The notes beneath the pieces were generated by a model. The model was given only the letters and a program-made list of their open reading frames with translations, was not told the origin of the DNA and made no database searches. The position numbers and the translations under genes were made by a program. A DNA stretch of 64,000 bases, from positions 620,001 through 684,000 of the forward strand of contig JAUFOR010000005.1 in the NCBI GenBank assembly GCA_040285745.1, written 5' to 3'. The DNA is from Barthelona sp. PCE. Taxonomy: Eukaryota; Metamonada: BaSk clade. This document shows, one piece after another, positions 62,701-64,000 of the stretch. Position 1 is the stretch's first letter; every line of letters begins with the position of its first letter.

Positions 62701-64000
62701 AGTGATTAAACCAGTTGATACTTCAGGATGAAGAAGTAAAGCACTGGCTATCTCACCAAGCTCCATACGAAGACCATGAATCTTGACCATGAAGTCAGTT
62801 CGGCCCTTATAGTGGATGAGACCCTCGTTGTCATATCGACCAAGATCGCCTGACATATACACATACTCATTTCGTTCTTCAGTGAGTGCAAATGTTCCGA
62901 AACTTTTCTTAGTAAGATCAGGACGCTTCCAGTATCCGCTTGCAACGGCGGCACCACCGGTGTATATCTCACCGACAGCACCCTTTGGTGCGAGGTAGCC
63001 GTTCTGTACAATCCAGCAAGTGTAGTTATCAAAGCAATATCCGCATGGAACATAGGTCTCTCCCGGTTTTGTTTCGTAATATGTGGTCTCAAGACAGCAC
63101 TCCGTTGCACCGTATGTATTTACCAGCTTCGCGTTGGGGAACTTCTCGTAGAACAGGTCACGCACGTATGTAGTCAACGGTTCTCCACTGAGGAACACGT
63201 AACGCAGACCCTGGTACTTCTCCGCATCAATGGCATCAAGGAAGGCCTTAAGCATACTGGGCACAAAGTAACAAAGAGTGACATTGTGCTGTTCAAACTC
63301 TTCAAATATCTCAACCGGTTCACGGTGAGCATTGGGTTGTGTCATATGGAGAACAGCGCCACACAAGAGTGGCACGATATACTCCCATACACTCGGGTCA
63401 AACGTCAACGTTGTCTTTAGAGCAATGACGTCCGCAGCGGAAGCTTTTGTGTACTCCAACTGCCAAATCATACGGTTCATAACGGCATCGTTTGTTGTTG
63501 GGATACCTTTTGGCGTACCAGTCGAACCTGAAGTGAACACAATGTAACAGCGATCGTCGAACGAAACTGTCCAATCGAAGCTCACCTTCTGATCTAAATA
63601 ATCGCTTGTGGACACTAAATCCACGTCCAACACGTGGCAACCGGACTCGCCAATGATGTCGGGTAAACGATCCCTCAAGATATCGTCGTCCACAATCAGC
63701 ACCGACATGTCAACATCTTTAACTAAGAAATTGATACGGTCGGTTGGGAAAGACGGCTCCATGGGAACATAGAGAGCACCTAGCTTGAAACATGCCAGAA
63801 TAGCAAACATCATCTCTGGTCTACGCAGAATGCAAATACCCACTGCATCACCCTTTGTCACATTGTGCTCTAAAAGGTATGCACACATTGCGTCTGTCTC
63901 GGCAAACAGCTCGCGGTACGACCATGAACTTTCTCCGAACGTCAGTGCGCAATCATCGAGATGCTGGTTACCATAAGAGAAAATGTGCTCGAATATTGTT
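35722..64000 (-). CDS. Giant non-ribosomal peptide synthetase, 5' end beyond the window, at least 9,425 aa
   Basis: One open frame fills 28.3 kb without a stop, intron or frameshift. It encodes a multimodular enzyme that builds a peptide on phosphopantetheine arms. Translation is open to the last base, so the ATG at 63888 is internal to an adenylation domain (TFGESSWSYRELFAETDAM precedes it) and is not the start. Visible order: A1-T1, C2-A2-T2, C3-A3-T3, C4-A4-T4-E4, C5-A5-T5-E5, C6-A6-T6, C7-A7-T7-E7, C8-A8-T8-TE. All eight A domains keep the P-loop (YTSGSTG or close), the YGxTE motif, a TGD/SGD motif and the A10 lysine. All eight T domains keep the serine. The protein ends in a thioesterase, so the last module is visible and assembly ends here. 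The terminal type I thioesterase, the bacterial-style E/C pairs and the ornithine code of Bacillus type point to a bacterial source, but GC of about 42-50% and the poly(A) signal show adaptation to this genome. Predicted mass exceeds 1 MDa. Confidence 0.97.
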   Translation of the reverse strand, partial: TIFEHIFSYGNQHLDDCALTFGESSWSYRELFAETDAMCAYLLEHNVTKGDAVGICILRRPEMMFAILACFKLGALYVPMEPSFPTDRINFLVKDVDMSVLIVDDDILRDRLPDIIGESGCHVLDVDLVSTSDYLDQKVSFDWTVSFDDRCYIVFTSGSTGTPKGIPTTNDAVMNRMIWQLEYTKASAADVIALKTTLTFDPSVWEYIVPLLCGAVLHMTQPNAHREPVEIFEEFEQHNVTLCYFVPSMLKAFLDAIDAEKYQGLRYVFLSGEPLTTYVRDLFYEKFPNAKLVNTYGATECCLETTYYETKPGETYVPCGYCFDNYTCWIVQNGYLAPKGAVGEIYTGGAAVASGYWKRPDLTKKSFGTFALTEERNEYVYMSGDLGRYDNEGLIHYKGRTDFMVKIHGLRMELGEIASALLLHPEVSTGLITVVKDKSGDNYLCAYVVPREHEYSHLTESDELVVLHNTEYVQNIRQFMLTKLPLTMVPARYIVVSHFNKTTSGKVNRKTLPKPSVAQTVSVSNYVEPTTEIEKLICRVFEEVLGVDTVGIRDSFFDLGGHSLVATQVIARLSQELNQKIKVSHIFVNPTPETLSQSISSLTSVMNRASVSSFEKHNKASYELSFAQQRLWLVCKLIDASSLYNMHVEFIVDDMLDIDRIRNAIYDIAHDQHSLRTVFVDDMGVVAQKIVDVDSDCFVYETSTLESKIIAQKWAQEASEHNFSFHRPMFYCKVAHCDDGKTAIVVNMHHIISDGWSVGLFFDELAVRYAGGKVREPVFQYTDFSVNQRVTLSRSVVESQLQFWLKHLEGSSALHTVFSDHPRPDKSRFVGASHSFEFGSDIVEGVKSLCHNKGVTTYMALFSAFSATLLHFSDGDEVVIGCPVAGRRITEIEDLIGFFINTLPVRVTKDVVHMDAFIATVKETLLSAFDNQDVPFEQIVEKLQMPRLANANPIFQITFNMLNMRQKLPEFDGIPVSELETEQKAAKFDLSVTVLETDGSFEFSIDYDVDMFSKDTIEIISSVYEHITRQFIEKNLADIKFENLSSATPAVIETEIMQFNKKNREPSTSYLDYATVHARSMVFSEPDAVAVVDCETNETLSYRQLFSTVDRMSTYLRDECGVTRGSYVLLSSDRVLMAPAVIYAIIRLGAVYVPIPVDIPVDRAQFIAGDAGVSLVIVETMRDDTREALAGEYDIITLDKLVSDSEHYSPAPATELDLAQHNDIMYIIYTSGTTGVPKGCVIRHRNLLALMEMDDLVSLGEGDSIVCASTLAFDAHMIEIHVGLANGCTVHLVPKVMVLDLKKYANILIRVRPKWGFMTTALFNAVAKMHPAALKAFDTLSTGGEAMSKATVCAVLESDNAPRVLMNVYGPTEATVYSSWYNITKHTVTDRSVPIGQHMPNCSLYVVNPSTYEPVAQGVVGVLMIGGAHTGVGYVNRPDLTEKSFIDWKPTATFTDRVYNSGDFVRRLPNGFIEFVGRRDHQVKIRGFRIEPTAIDNVVMTHPNVSGAITTVVIKSGEKRLALYVTLKKPDSDFLPSLYAHCIKALPKFMIPTYLTVMEKFPQTVTIKIDRKRLPEPTSSNLFVSQNDIVEPTNQTEEEIHDIFCELLKLEKLSCVESFFSLGGHSLLAVQVVARIRKVFSVEVSLSSFFDKPSVVALAEYVGAANKQHKSTRNISHKERIEAPLSFAQLRSWILGQLLDTSALYNMGSIYRVDGELNIKAMREALDLLYERHEVLRIRTESRGSQPVQVLGGVAAFPLTLYDARTSDEARDIVSEYFQQDFDIVNGPVVGVALIPLTDTGRKSHVLALCMHHICSDGWSMDILLRDLSSLYNAALAHKTASLPQLPVTYFDYAVWQREFLTGAELDRQLAFWRGELRGKDTPLQLPFDNPRPLQLTYTGHTFHTTVDTAVYEKCIELTKTLGCTVYHLLLSVFGILLHRYTNQEYVNIGTPIANRHSSDVENLVGFFVNTIVIALDFDESASIDSFVKYVYKKCISAYEHQDIPFEKLVDHLSVARQANLNPVFQTMFNLVSSDEEVFDINGCTVEDFMPEVPLAKFDLSLIAHEDRSARTVTFEWEYSTELFEKGTIERMSENFHFLLDNMLSNTAQTVLDVEIIHPQQRQHILHGLNGCRKYIPDHKCVHELIEDRVSMHPDRVAVVSYDGTSMTYGELNAAANRVAHFLRDQGAGPESIIGLAVDRSIMLIICLWGIIKAGAAYLPLDPTYPDDRIQYYIEHSGLSVIISETSLLSRFTSFTFDGQLLDYNSVDFAKYPTENPVNLTGPNSLIYVMYTSGSTGKPKGICIIHRGTVNRLLWMAQFFKDDGSDRVVQKSPFSFDVSVWEVFATAVHGAQLWLMPPGKHNDVTEITKFLANNSITICGLVGSLLSVWLDYTDGNTFPHLRYVFNEGEALPITADRRFMRMFPHVSLWNIYGPTETSIDTAVYECTLDLDYAAPPIGQAMHNCTVYALDKLNRIVPLGVAGELHIGGIGVGRGYYLRPDLTDDKFVHDPFAEELGLPERFGSRMYRTGDLGRFRFDSQLEFIGRLDFQVKIRGHRIELGEIENVLSGLDFTESCVVVARKDDGDLKLVGYIVPSDGIIDGDVAIARKKLARDVCSEELPKYCVPSAIVLLDRIPRTPNDKVDRKALPAPSMQVSSMEIVAPKSALEAQMVDTWKELLSLPSVSTVDNFFDVGGHSLLATQLASRIKSIFNIQIPLHQLFGSLTIVSLCKMISERLAQEQTVSFKPLKKTVNLDMSVDYVEVPLSFAQQRLYFIDQLEGSSAMYNVPILFNINGSINIEALRCALNGLVTRHRILVTTYHEDINGAIVQRIPTGEVFAPFNYLMTTDDIIEKANDEVMTVFDLETGPVFRVTLIQRMGKDEHMLLLNAHHICTDGWSMSLMTKELQTMYNAAVRSETPELPVIEAQYCDFALWQKDYLKSVMDKQVAFWRERLSGVQDLSLVLPYDRSRPETLMYDGKFYNFEIPNVVAGLESVTKTQGCTMFMLVLTVYQLLLYRYSCSDSVVVGVSIANRHFEAIESLIGLFVNSLPIRADFDSSMTVLDVLHATRLNLLEAYDNQDVPFEKLLDELDVPRRLNQNPIFQTMFDFMIIDDAELDFVSLDVDSSDFSFDKAKFDLALVGKADSDTDSLWIQFEYCTELFDESTIVRLCDSFEAIIRSVIDSVATPIIQLPLGRSETELLETIEGEHDSVKHDKLFHELVLDTCRTHPDVTAFVYKEETYTYAEFEIAISKVACAIASTDPGTFVGVAVERGVAAPIGAFGVLAGGRAYCPIDIKLPQNRVDHMLKLGGIRVVVCSRSQVGRFKECKCLVVEDILASSPVELPTLSHVTHDSPAYVIFTSGSTGLPKGVSISHNAVVNAALAWKTAYELEPHMRHLQMASFSFDVCTGDFCRALTTGGTMYILDRDVLLMPDQLAAYIIENSINVAEFVPAVMRVLYEYCHETDTRLPSFKLLACGSDFWSEREFVTFNWLIPNGVMINSYGLTEATIDTTFFKGVIENPTSSGVPIGVPFANQSVLILNQNMQRCPVGVQGEIFIGGSGVALEYVNQPDLTAKRFVTVDGHRVYRTGDGGRWRSDGNCVLSGRMDNQVKIRGYRVELGEIEAVLMNEPEVDTAVVLLNNDSLIAYLTVTPDMELYVRDLNNSVTKKLPHYMIPTGYVCVLEFPLTHNGKVDRKALVASENVPVLVNSDFVAPKTDVQRALHGVWARVLQVGETAFGITDNFFRIGGDSILCIQIVSGCRRQGITISVRDIFKYPTIEQLADHARLEVKTEKKIFTGEIVMSNIMKQYLSRTHDNINHYNLGVVLNVDGYSTEKIKAAFEKVILSQPLLRSVFVDSKCFALPMSPSTVDHIDLNAGCDISTEVTRLGEQMHQKIAIDKCNVCATHLTTPGASLLLIVAHHLVIDGVSWRIVADSLKYHLEDPAAPIDYDSAFNEYMAVVNEEIGERTAQYTDCSYADARREEFELDESISKRIVDVANETDRINVEEILLGALTLALVDMKHSTAMNIESHGRFDRLTSAADVSNTVGWFTHQFTLDPQESSVISVDQPLDALRAIKDMRRNAGDGIYVKDQPAVVSFNYLGQFNSSVSNTGLCDMCDYSLGAYVDDRNFMEFAIDFNASLSDGILSASLASSDSYSNQFVSDLITKFKLYVSLLVTSIDIVHFYTPSDFDGLVTSEFIASNMHLVSKLESVSALSTMQMGMYFASLTAQDSDLSDYYVEQPLFKLDVNTPESLVHQAFDLLVERHPILRSYLARTTDFSVNMITIKPEEANVVWIHEEMRAYSDDDVQNIVEADAIRGFDLFNAPPVRVYWLASPECVVLLFSHHHILLDAWGTAVLFDDFLHILNTLKSEQVVAPIKTASASYLEYVKYIKALDSSAAKTFFKDMLADYSMPSALRFGHVFGFGEGYGYKKIEMSREVGIALEAMARSYQVTIATLIQVIFASVLSVYQSTETLSLGTTVSGRAIDLNVDDTVGLFINTLPILFDLRRTRTLEEVCTSVQALMVEINAHSHVSLSEIQKWVNMPGKQLFDTLIVVENINSIEGSEDIEVPYNMRSFEVEEGTGKTDYPLTIAVYPENNSVQFGFRKELLSRAFIDQFVEHCESVVNRVVENPSLTIAEMLETPESQHRRYVEQFNANVCEYPANGVDAVFGKIAADHKNLIAVIDSATKERVTYEELHARSNAMAHSLRAHGLKCNDVVAFAVDRSLSLIVLMLAIVKAGGVYLPIIDSYPMDRVEFMLEDTQAVFAIATSNKFGLFPETCTVHDLSVIQSDAENHSDRCIHCLSKMTADDPVCIFYTSGSTGKPKGVLLPHRGIVRLTQNTNWTTIETHDVFAQCSTVAFDAATLEIWTTLLNGATLVIIPKQVVLDPSLFDETLSRYNVTHVFLTTAIFNRHCIDESVTHFSKLKYIMFGGEKADSSAIRSCMLNFAPQHVVNLYGPSETTTLATFHEITEVPNVYDVIPIGRPVMNSTCYIMRQGTTELCPIGVPGELVTGGDGVALRYINAPELTANKFIPDTLKPLRNNTLYRTGDIALMRPDGIIEFVGRVDDQVKIRGFRIELGEIERALVAHGSVSNAFVTVRKTKLSQQRILAYLVPVITIYEEEAESVLSDIRDFISNLLPNYMLPSALCFVTEFPLTSNGKVDIKALPDMSSLETSVTPNFRPPVTQMEMRMADVWSAVLQKPSIGLFDNFFTLGGDSILAIQLVAGLKREGFNVKVNDVFSHPTIDSLLRICETLPTSDTVAISQARIVGNVQLLPAQRWFFAREFLNTNHFNQAFVLTVPHDCTYEDYKKCLITVFNAHDAFRALFSNEIVPRQRFMNELKIDFELADAVSPKDLQDFFNEKGTELQSSLNITSGPIIRTCFCGSHAILAIHHLIIDLVSWRILLDDLNDVFAHRHEVEHELPLKTHSVADYVDALTAFVESVGHKFVHYYESIPPFRLPSKHPDLLTVGTEAEVVSIQLSSEKTQQLLDVDVKLETLLLTSLYMALRKYCDSNSVIIGLESHGREEFLGIDLSRTVGWFTSIYPVHFKVGDISDLRIICAIIGAQKRASPMNGLPYLPLSFFSNDIEFESPSILFNYMGVMGNSGAKSETSSFGFSDYTAGLDVSLDNQMLADLLCNAVVMNGRLSVDFAFSEVKLDVNVMQRVLDDMQECLFSLCDVFAVSEPHKTPDLDLTILSTNQQYNLLSKINESVEAVLPLIPIQQRMLFHSNISDSRDYVIQSVYEISHVIDHEVFRKAVAHIMSLSEVLRCRFIDINGVGHMVVTPADAVTVPVHYVDDVFASKPSAMDRVASSLSFDICFSDEHLLFTFHHIVLDGHSLSLLMSCLLEAYEAIAAGETPSSDVVSYRTLAKHVYSYVHAINEKAAADFWKKQIANAQSSILEQWLTPQELTSIVPSHDSVYFTVDSTLTERLKTTCSHIGVTMNSLVLSVWSIVLSSILRQNDITVGIVSSGRNAFNDAERVLSIMINTVPFIVSVSSGTLETLAETVHKLMGQISEYSMYDVDTAAQSSSSELYNSLYVFENFASFDADADSSKLSFAPVDVHEVSEYPLSCIVQPRADDMVIELSYKNTFYTKSQIDAMGTMINAVLTHFAKNAAMHIFDIDLFSLSHTLAPEPSFNEEPELDIASSVIKYAAEHPQKPMLLFPNSTVSYMDVAIIALEVASQISNSVSFDFKHIAVVSERGLAQIVGIIVAGLLQKPYLPLHPKIGAERIHYMVEDSNAPVIITDGSFTDMYEHTFIPSIEMLSYSNAVLDVGSLPAFDDRHLYTIYTSGTSGKPKGVQVSSSCMLNLVHNKCIAVEEDSIVSLSVNPSFDPAAMEVFSTMFHKGVFAVFTDKHLVESTALRALVQRTGLKYWFSVTAVIAHLASENAACFHGIKRIMVGGEALKQSAVRDVFSKTYDGVLVNAYGPTENTVVSTARVYSRDDVDADITIGTPFTGVDYDITDHNQRFIPKVLPGELLLHGHQIAIGYLNREALTASQFPVINDCKCYRSGDLVCMVDSGEIKFMGRIDDQVKIRGYRIELDEISVVLSKGLNVDVEVLVHDLGKDTAALVAFIQSVNGDITPSKVNMVLKASMLPEYMHPQHNVFVKSMPLTLNGKIDRKKLMQQFTLKTDAVVSPRTLAEQLVVKGVASVLRRPEEEISVNANFFQLGGQSLLLARLKAVLSEHATLSLSDLFSAKSLSDIALLLNSSDSVTVFPVRVAKRDVYPITRGQQRMLFVCDLVGDTKQYHTYFTRRFTPCIDLDQLLVAFEKTINHFEPLRSVFTRDNKGMRVLSTAKYSVYKATSLDDLYAFSCHKSFVLDQSLVRLGYFVNDDGTISFVMTIFHGVVDGVSIEIIEKCLEFFYLNPKKSSIDLVSSSVTFKDYAVFQREVLEDTTSPSLDKWVELLKESEPVDMSTLPRPVELDYHSSTVQVVIGQDIDGGLNVLPRLRTLAKQHQISMFQLLLSLFGAFIQRCSSVEKLIVGVPSAGRDFVQIQDTVGYFVETIPVAFVHDAESDINAYIDQAGIALALARSAAVPIEAIIETVVEDRELNRNPLFQVFFAHEFNEQTSLITNEWDDLIVDDLSDSFMPDATKFDLSVTAVESEKEIVFVAEYMTSLFEPQSIQEIMNAFVLFIHVVGNNPTTCIDRVPMVEYDVLEPMTFVSAPEHDLGRDGITVSHLMLDVIRSQPEKIALTDHIGQSLTYIELFNRAMGIAKAVDIQKGEVIGVCFERSLDLMASLWAIVLSGAAYLPLDPSYPVDRLSYFVQHSKTMKVLCNTESANIASNFEAEIVDVSAINPIVIDPEQYITSASVNDIMYIIYTSGSTGTPKGVAIEHRSAVNRLLWMRDLTYTADDRFIQKTPYSFDVSVWELFVPFVLGAELHLLKPGAQNNPWEIADFVNERRVTIMHFVASMLGAFLDVLSVKLPSLRIVVQSGEALPLVMCDQFFEKVDDCRLLNLYGPTETTIDSSWYECTPGMRSNPPIGIPVANNQLLVLNKAMQLCPIGVPGELHIGGIALARGYYNAPDLTRARFVPNPFAAGRLYKTGDLVRWRADGNVEYLGRIDHQVKIRGNRIELGEIEQVLSGVIGDSVIVVPVKKPSDIVIVAYFQKAGNYHELCAKMTAEAGNNLPGYMRPADYVFLDEIPLTSSGKANRKQISSFKFYMLHTQLNQEEEVYDVSRLTVKQRSVYDVFCSVLHLTTLDPNVSFFKLGGDSISAIQLISKMRDLGFTLTLKDIFGHPSVIGLAEVVALSMAAEVSLLSYDGSNVPVSHAVQFIFDQNFMYPGHFFQSMYVQCTLTDEALNTRLVRMVDAHTSFRCRFDVKLHKICITPDDVSTLFKIHHVESSKAAEAALIAVGEELDVLHDPLFHIFRFEDAALFAIHHFIVDFVSWSRILGDLKSSTVVQTDMAAANAALMDMNASQHIDLWQRIDYDMLPLQTKPFGSYMNATFKTSLAVPLDNSHEILFAVIAHTFGRMFSLRNVGLTLEQHGRETCTHILDTVGFFTAFFPVAAFMTEDISEFIRTFRRSLSQNPSTYGTLIQSKKLHKRKLPQFCVNYLGDIGSQSEDNTKTTDFDVLGYGDSDFHPQNNFPFLININMSRSNGTYQLVIDYSPDLADEMAEFETELSATIGRITQATDVVIERDYGVQQEELEYVREHKDTSHIEDIYTPTAIQQGILLPVFINRESQNYLESRVFEINHDVDCVEKALSKLIDANPALRTEFLFMDTGIIGLINMPSAPMDVIYVIPNDGHEVEEIVTQCRNSFSRTVDHTMVASRFTVFAKTESTTCVVWTHHHSIVDGSSVELIVSMFEAILDGEDVPVSERFSTIARGLPDNLGWWLSHLPKELGNHRLKHLTRPTSSHDTILTLDNSDQLRKMAYEHNVTANTLIMAIWLITLKRLVPDQPAVFGLTVSGRQNQSLVNVVGPLFNTLPIFMPDSWLNLPIDQLLINLNTEVLGAAQHSNFSLSSLLAGRRELFTTMIAFDSIGIISGTPEDSSEDDTHIDQLAAMDLTEYPLAISAGTSNQFMLRFSVNDDPQSRAMLNNIMSEVAIVAQRMLLESTSGDLIKRQIDIPHTIWTGPTVSEAMQAILDRFVSLSQNETLVTVSEMRNDVLTMSSITVGDFLLFTKRLLSLLSQSTNTVIGIFMHKSVYAPAVVLACWLSARSFVPIDASLPSDRVEHMVTTGQCTMVVDLTDARTEFSVPVVTIGDINEHAAIDISATDAQLSQPAYTVFTSGSSGKPKGVCIGFGSVLNVAAAWKDLFDFGTEERLLQMASPSFDVFVGDMIRFLFFGTHAHLVDRSILLHPQRLLQIIMSSKFTFAEFVPVVLRSLVDEMSLKDRLSIRNIACGSDSWSMSDFRIFDSAIDGTLYNTYGVTEAAVDTTAFTNDMSVATDVLPIGKPLNNMHCVVVDPNLRPVPVGVTGELLIGGLGVALGYAGQPELTAERFININGHRFYRTGDAVERLPDGNILFVGRLDNQVKIRGYRVELLEIEAIITECLSTNAIVIYEHDVLAAFIEIDELSSTQILTLQRTLDQKLPKYMIPSSFTPVLKLPTTHNGKLDRKSESLSRQVSKNDLEGNVIHTTEEVIVAQCFSELLAIPLSAISHDSDFYSLGGHSLLIIKLVSELKKHGITLSFKEVMDKPVLSYLASNLKLTSDDQAGFMVASHASSSDSLISDTRVNMVLFYSGNGTAVEYLQLFERTPFNVIAVSNPNFGSNEPETMDDNLQFLAGVFNALYQANPNCRFAIGGYSYGALSVHELITKQYVNSSTLEFVVLFDPVHPLVEFDHVPSLEDSQASVTHLHGVMDFEDIENKWYHDLANEMYFNDMKCHLYERSTGFSDSIQYHIPTLLVVCDIVLESDYVTVRSAKHPTNGFDIDENTVQVVRMDCLHNSLFMPENVEQFSSAVAAMKSD
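35725..39490 (-). other. NRPS module 8 with terminal thioesterase (C8-A8-T8-TE), predicted ornithine-like
   Basis: C8 starts YTPTAIQQGILLPVF (DCL type, after E7) with HHSIVDG (39066-39094). A8 has FTSGSSGKPKG (37741-37780), ACGSDSWS and NTYGVTEAAVD. Its code DVGEAGTVDK is close to A4 and suggests ornithine or a related basic residue. T8 is SLGGHSL (36613-36645). The type I thioesterase (36420-35725) has GYSYG with Ser at 36213-36211, a candidate Asp in LFDPVHP and a candidate His in MDCLHNSLF. It would release the peptide by hydrolysis or cyclisation. Confidence 0.88.
39500..43815 (-). other. NRPS module 7 (C7-A7-T7-E7), predicted D-serine
   Basis: C7 starts YPITRGQQRMLFV and has FHGVVDG (43426-43446), where Phe replaces the first His but the second, catalytic, His remains. 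The A7 code DVWHVSLIDK matches the serine code DVWHLSLIDK at all but one position. T7 is LGGDSI (40828-40848). E7 has HHFIVDFVSW (40303-40330), EQHGRE and NYLGD, with Phe for the usual Gly. The A7 core lies in the GC-rich patch at 41240-42017. Confidence 0.88.
41240..42017 (-). other. GC-rich patch covering the A7 substrate-binding core
   Basis: Sampled 60-base blocks inside the patch have 65-73% GC (73% at 41941-42000, 70% at 41281-41340). Adjoining blocks have 42-47% (42061-42120 and 41161-41220). Third codon positions inside are almost all G or C. Edges are sharp: the left edge falls in the IKIRGNRIELGEIEQV segment (A8 motif) and the right edge in YIIYTSGSTG (A3 motif). The reading frame is intact throughout. 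Confidence 0.88.
43860..46880 (-). other. NRPS module 6 (C6-A6-T6); substrate unclear
   Basis: C6 starts PLIPIQQRMLFH, the DCL type expected after an epimerase, with HHIVLDG (46471-46500). A6 has YTSGTSGKPKG (45081-45118) and NAYGPTENTVV. The code DPMFMGAVVK is unassigned, probably a nonpolar residue. T6 carries LGGQSL (43961-43980), a variant of GGHSL. Confidence 0.87.
46900..51395 (-). other. NRPS module 5 (C5-A5-T5-E5), predicted D residue, substrate unclear
   Basis: C5 starts ALSTMQMGMYF, typical of domains accepting a D-residue donor (DCL), with HHILLDAWG at 50941-50970 (the usual Gly replaced by Ala). A5 code is DALFMGLTLK, hydrophobic in character but unassigned. T5 is LGGDSI (48331-48357). 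E5 has HHLIIDLVSW (47797-47817), with Leu replacing the usual Gly. ESHGRE and FNYMG are intact. Confidence 0.87.
51400..55740 (-). other. NRPS module 4 (C4-A4-T4-E4), predicted D-ornithine
   Basis: C4 begins PLSFAQQRLYFI and has HHICTDG (55309-55338). A4 has FTSGSTGLPKG (53894-53930), ACGSDFWS and NSYGLTEATID. The hand-read code DVGEAGSIDK differs at one position from the ornithine code DVGEIGSIDK known from fengycin and bacitracin synthetases. T4 is GGDSI-type (52752-52775). E4 has HHLVIDGVSW (52219-52249), ESHGR with the catalytic Glu, VGWFT and FNYLG, so the residue should be epimerised to D. Confidence 0.88.
55775..58980 (-). other. NRPS module 3 (C3-A3-T3); substrate unclear
   Basis: C3 begins PLSFAQLRSWIL with HHICSDG near 58543-58568. 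A3 has YTSGSTGKPKG near 57098-57131 and NIYGPTETSID. The code is DVWGFEIIDK. It shares the DVW and ID positions with serine domains, but Gly and Glu replace the His and Ser, so the substrate is open. T3 is DVGGHSL at 55909-55933. Confidence 0.88.
59000..62190 (-). other. NRPS module 2 (C2-A2-T2); substrate unclear
   Basis: C2 begins ELSFAQQRLWLV and has HHIISDG near 61733-61753, the L-donor (LCL) type. A2 has YTSGTTGVPKG at about 60280-60320 and NVYGPTEATV. The hand-read code is DAIFSGVVYK, which I cannot assign. Its A10 reads VTIKIDRK, lacking the usual NGK but keeping the lysine. T2 is SLGGHSL near 59120-59145. Confidence 0.88.
62195..64000 (-). other. NRPS module 1 (A1-T1), partial; substrate unclear
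   Basis: A1 runs from the window edge to about 62430. Core A3 motif FTSGSTGTPKG is at about 63505-63540 and NTYGATE marks A5. The hand-aligned ten-residue specificity code is DPWYFSTLEK, which I do not recognise. T1 carries DLGGHSL at about 62308-62332, the GGHSL form that serves an ordinary condensation domain. Whether a C domain precedes A1 cannot be seen. Confidence 0.85.

Noticed and set aside
63888-63888. ATG as the start of the NRPS
   Set aside because: The frame stays open for 37 further codons to the window edge and these encode the N-terminal strand of an adenylation domain.
35722-64000. Bacterial contaminant contig
   Set aside because: No operon partners, a eukaryotic poly(A) hexamer after the stop, GC close to other genes here, and direct continuity with a eukaryote-like gene 34 bp away. 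Read mapping would be decisive.

Overview
The window comes from a unicellular eukaryote with a compact, intron-poor nuclear genome that uses standard stop codons. The eukaryotic assignment rests on ribosomal protein eL34, the FACT subunit SSRP1/Pob3, a large ubiquitin-specific protease, HECT-type domains, signal-peptide surface proteins and AATAAA hexamers a few bases after several stop codons. Twelve protein genes are visible; ten have both ends in the window and are uninterrupted ORFs, one of 6.4 kb, and the two edge genes are open as far as seen. No tRNA, rRNA, transposon, CRISPR array or clear intron was found. The lineage cannot be fixed from the sequence alone; a free-living protist fits.

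Left part (1-22.8 kb): a truncated RRM protein (-), a USP47/USP40-like deubiquitinase (+), a type I surface protein with Kre9/KNH-like repeats (+), a propeller/coiled-coil/kinase/HECT protein (-), a second type I surface protein (+), a Cys-rich multi-pass membrane protein (-), SSRP1/Pob3 (-) and eL34 (+). Genes are packed tightly: some neighbours are 26-105 bp apart, and tail-to-tail pairs share overlapping poly(A) signals.

Middle part (23-35.7 kb): a paralogue of the kinase/HECT protein (-), a 316-residue membrane protein (+), and a very AT-rich 2,132-residue protein (+) with a recent in-frame duplication of about 522 bp and a C-terminal multi-membrane domain. The two kinase/HECT paralogues have decayed in opposite ways. 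One keeps the HECT cysteine but has a damaged kinase catalytic loop. The other keeps the kinase motifs but has alanine in place of the HECT cysteine.

Right part (35.7-64 kb): one unbroken minus-strand ORF encodes at least 9,425 residues of a giant non-ribosomal peptide synthetase (NRPS) and runs off the right edge. It reads A-T, C-A-T, C-A-T, C-A-T-E, C-A-T-E, C-A-T, C-A-T-E, C-A-T-TE. Carrier-protein and condensation-domain subtypes match the epimerase positions exactly. Hand-read specificity codes predict ornithine-like residues in modules 4 and 8 and serine in module 7, so the product is probably a cationic peptide with three D residues. The substrate-binding core of A7 lies in a sharply bounded patch of about 780 bp with 65-73% GC inside a gene of about 42-50% GC. 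This looks like a natural adenylation-subdomain replacement from a GC-rich donor, and with the kinase/HECT pair it is the most notable observation here. Module and residue numbers for the NRPS count only what is visible.
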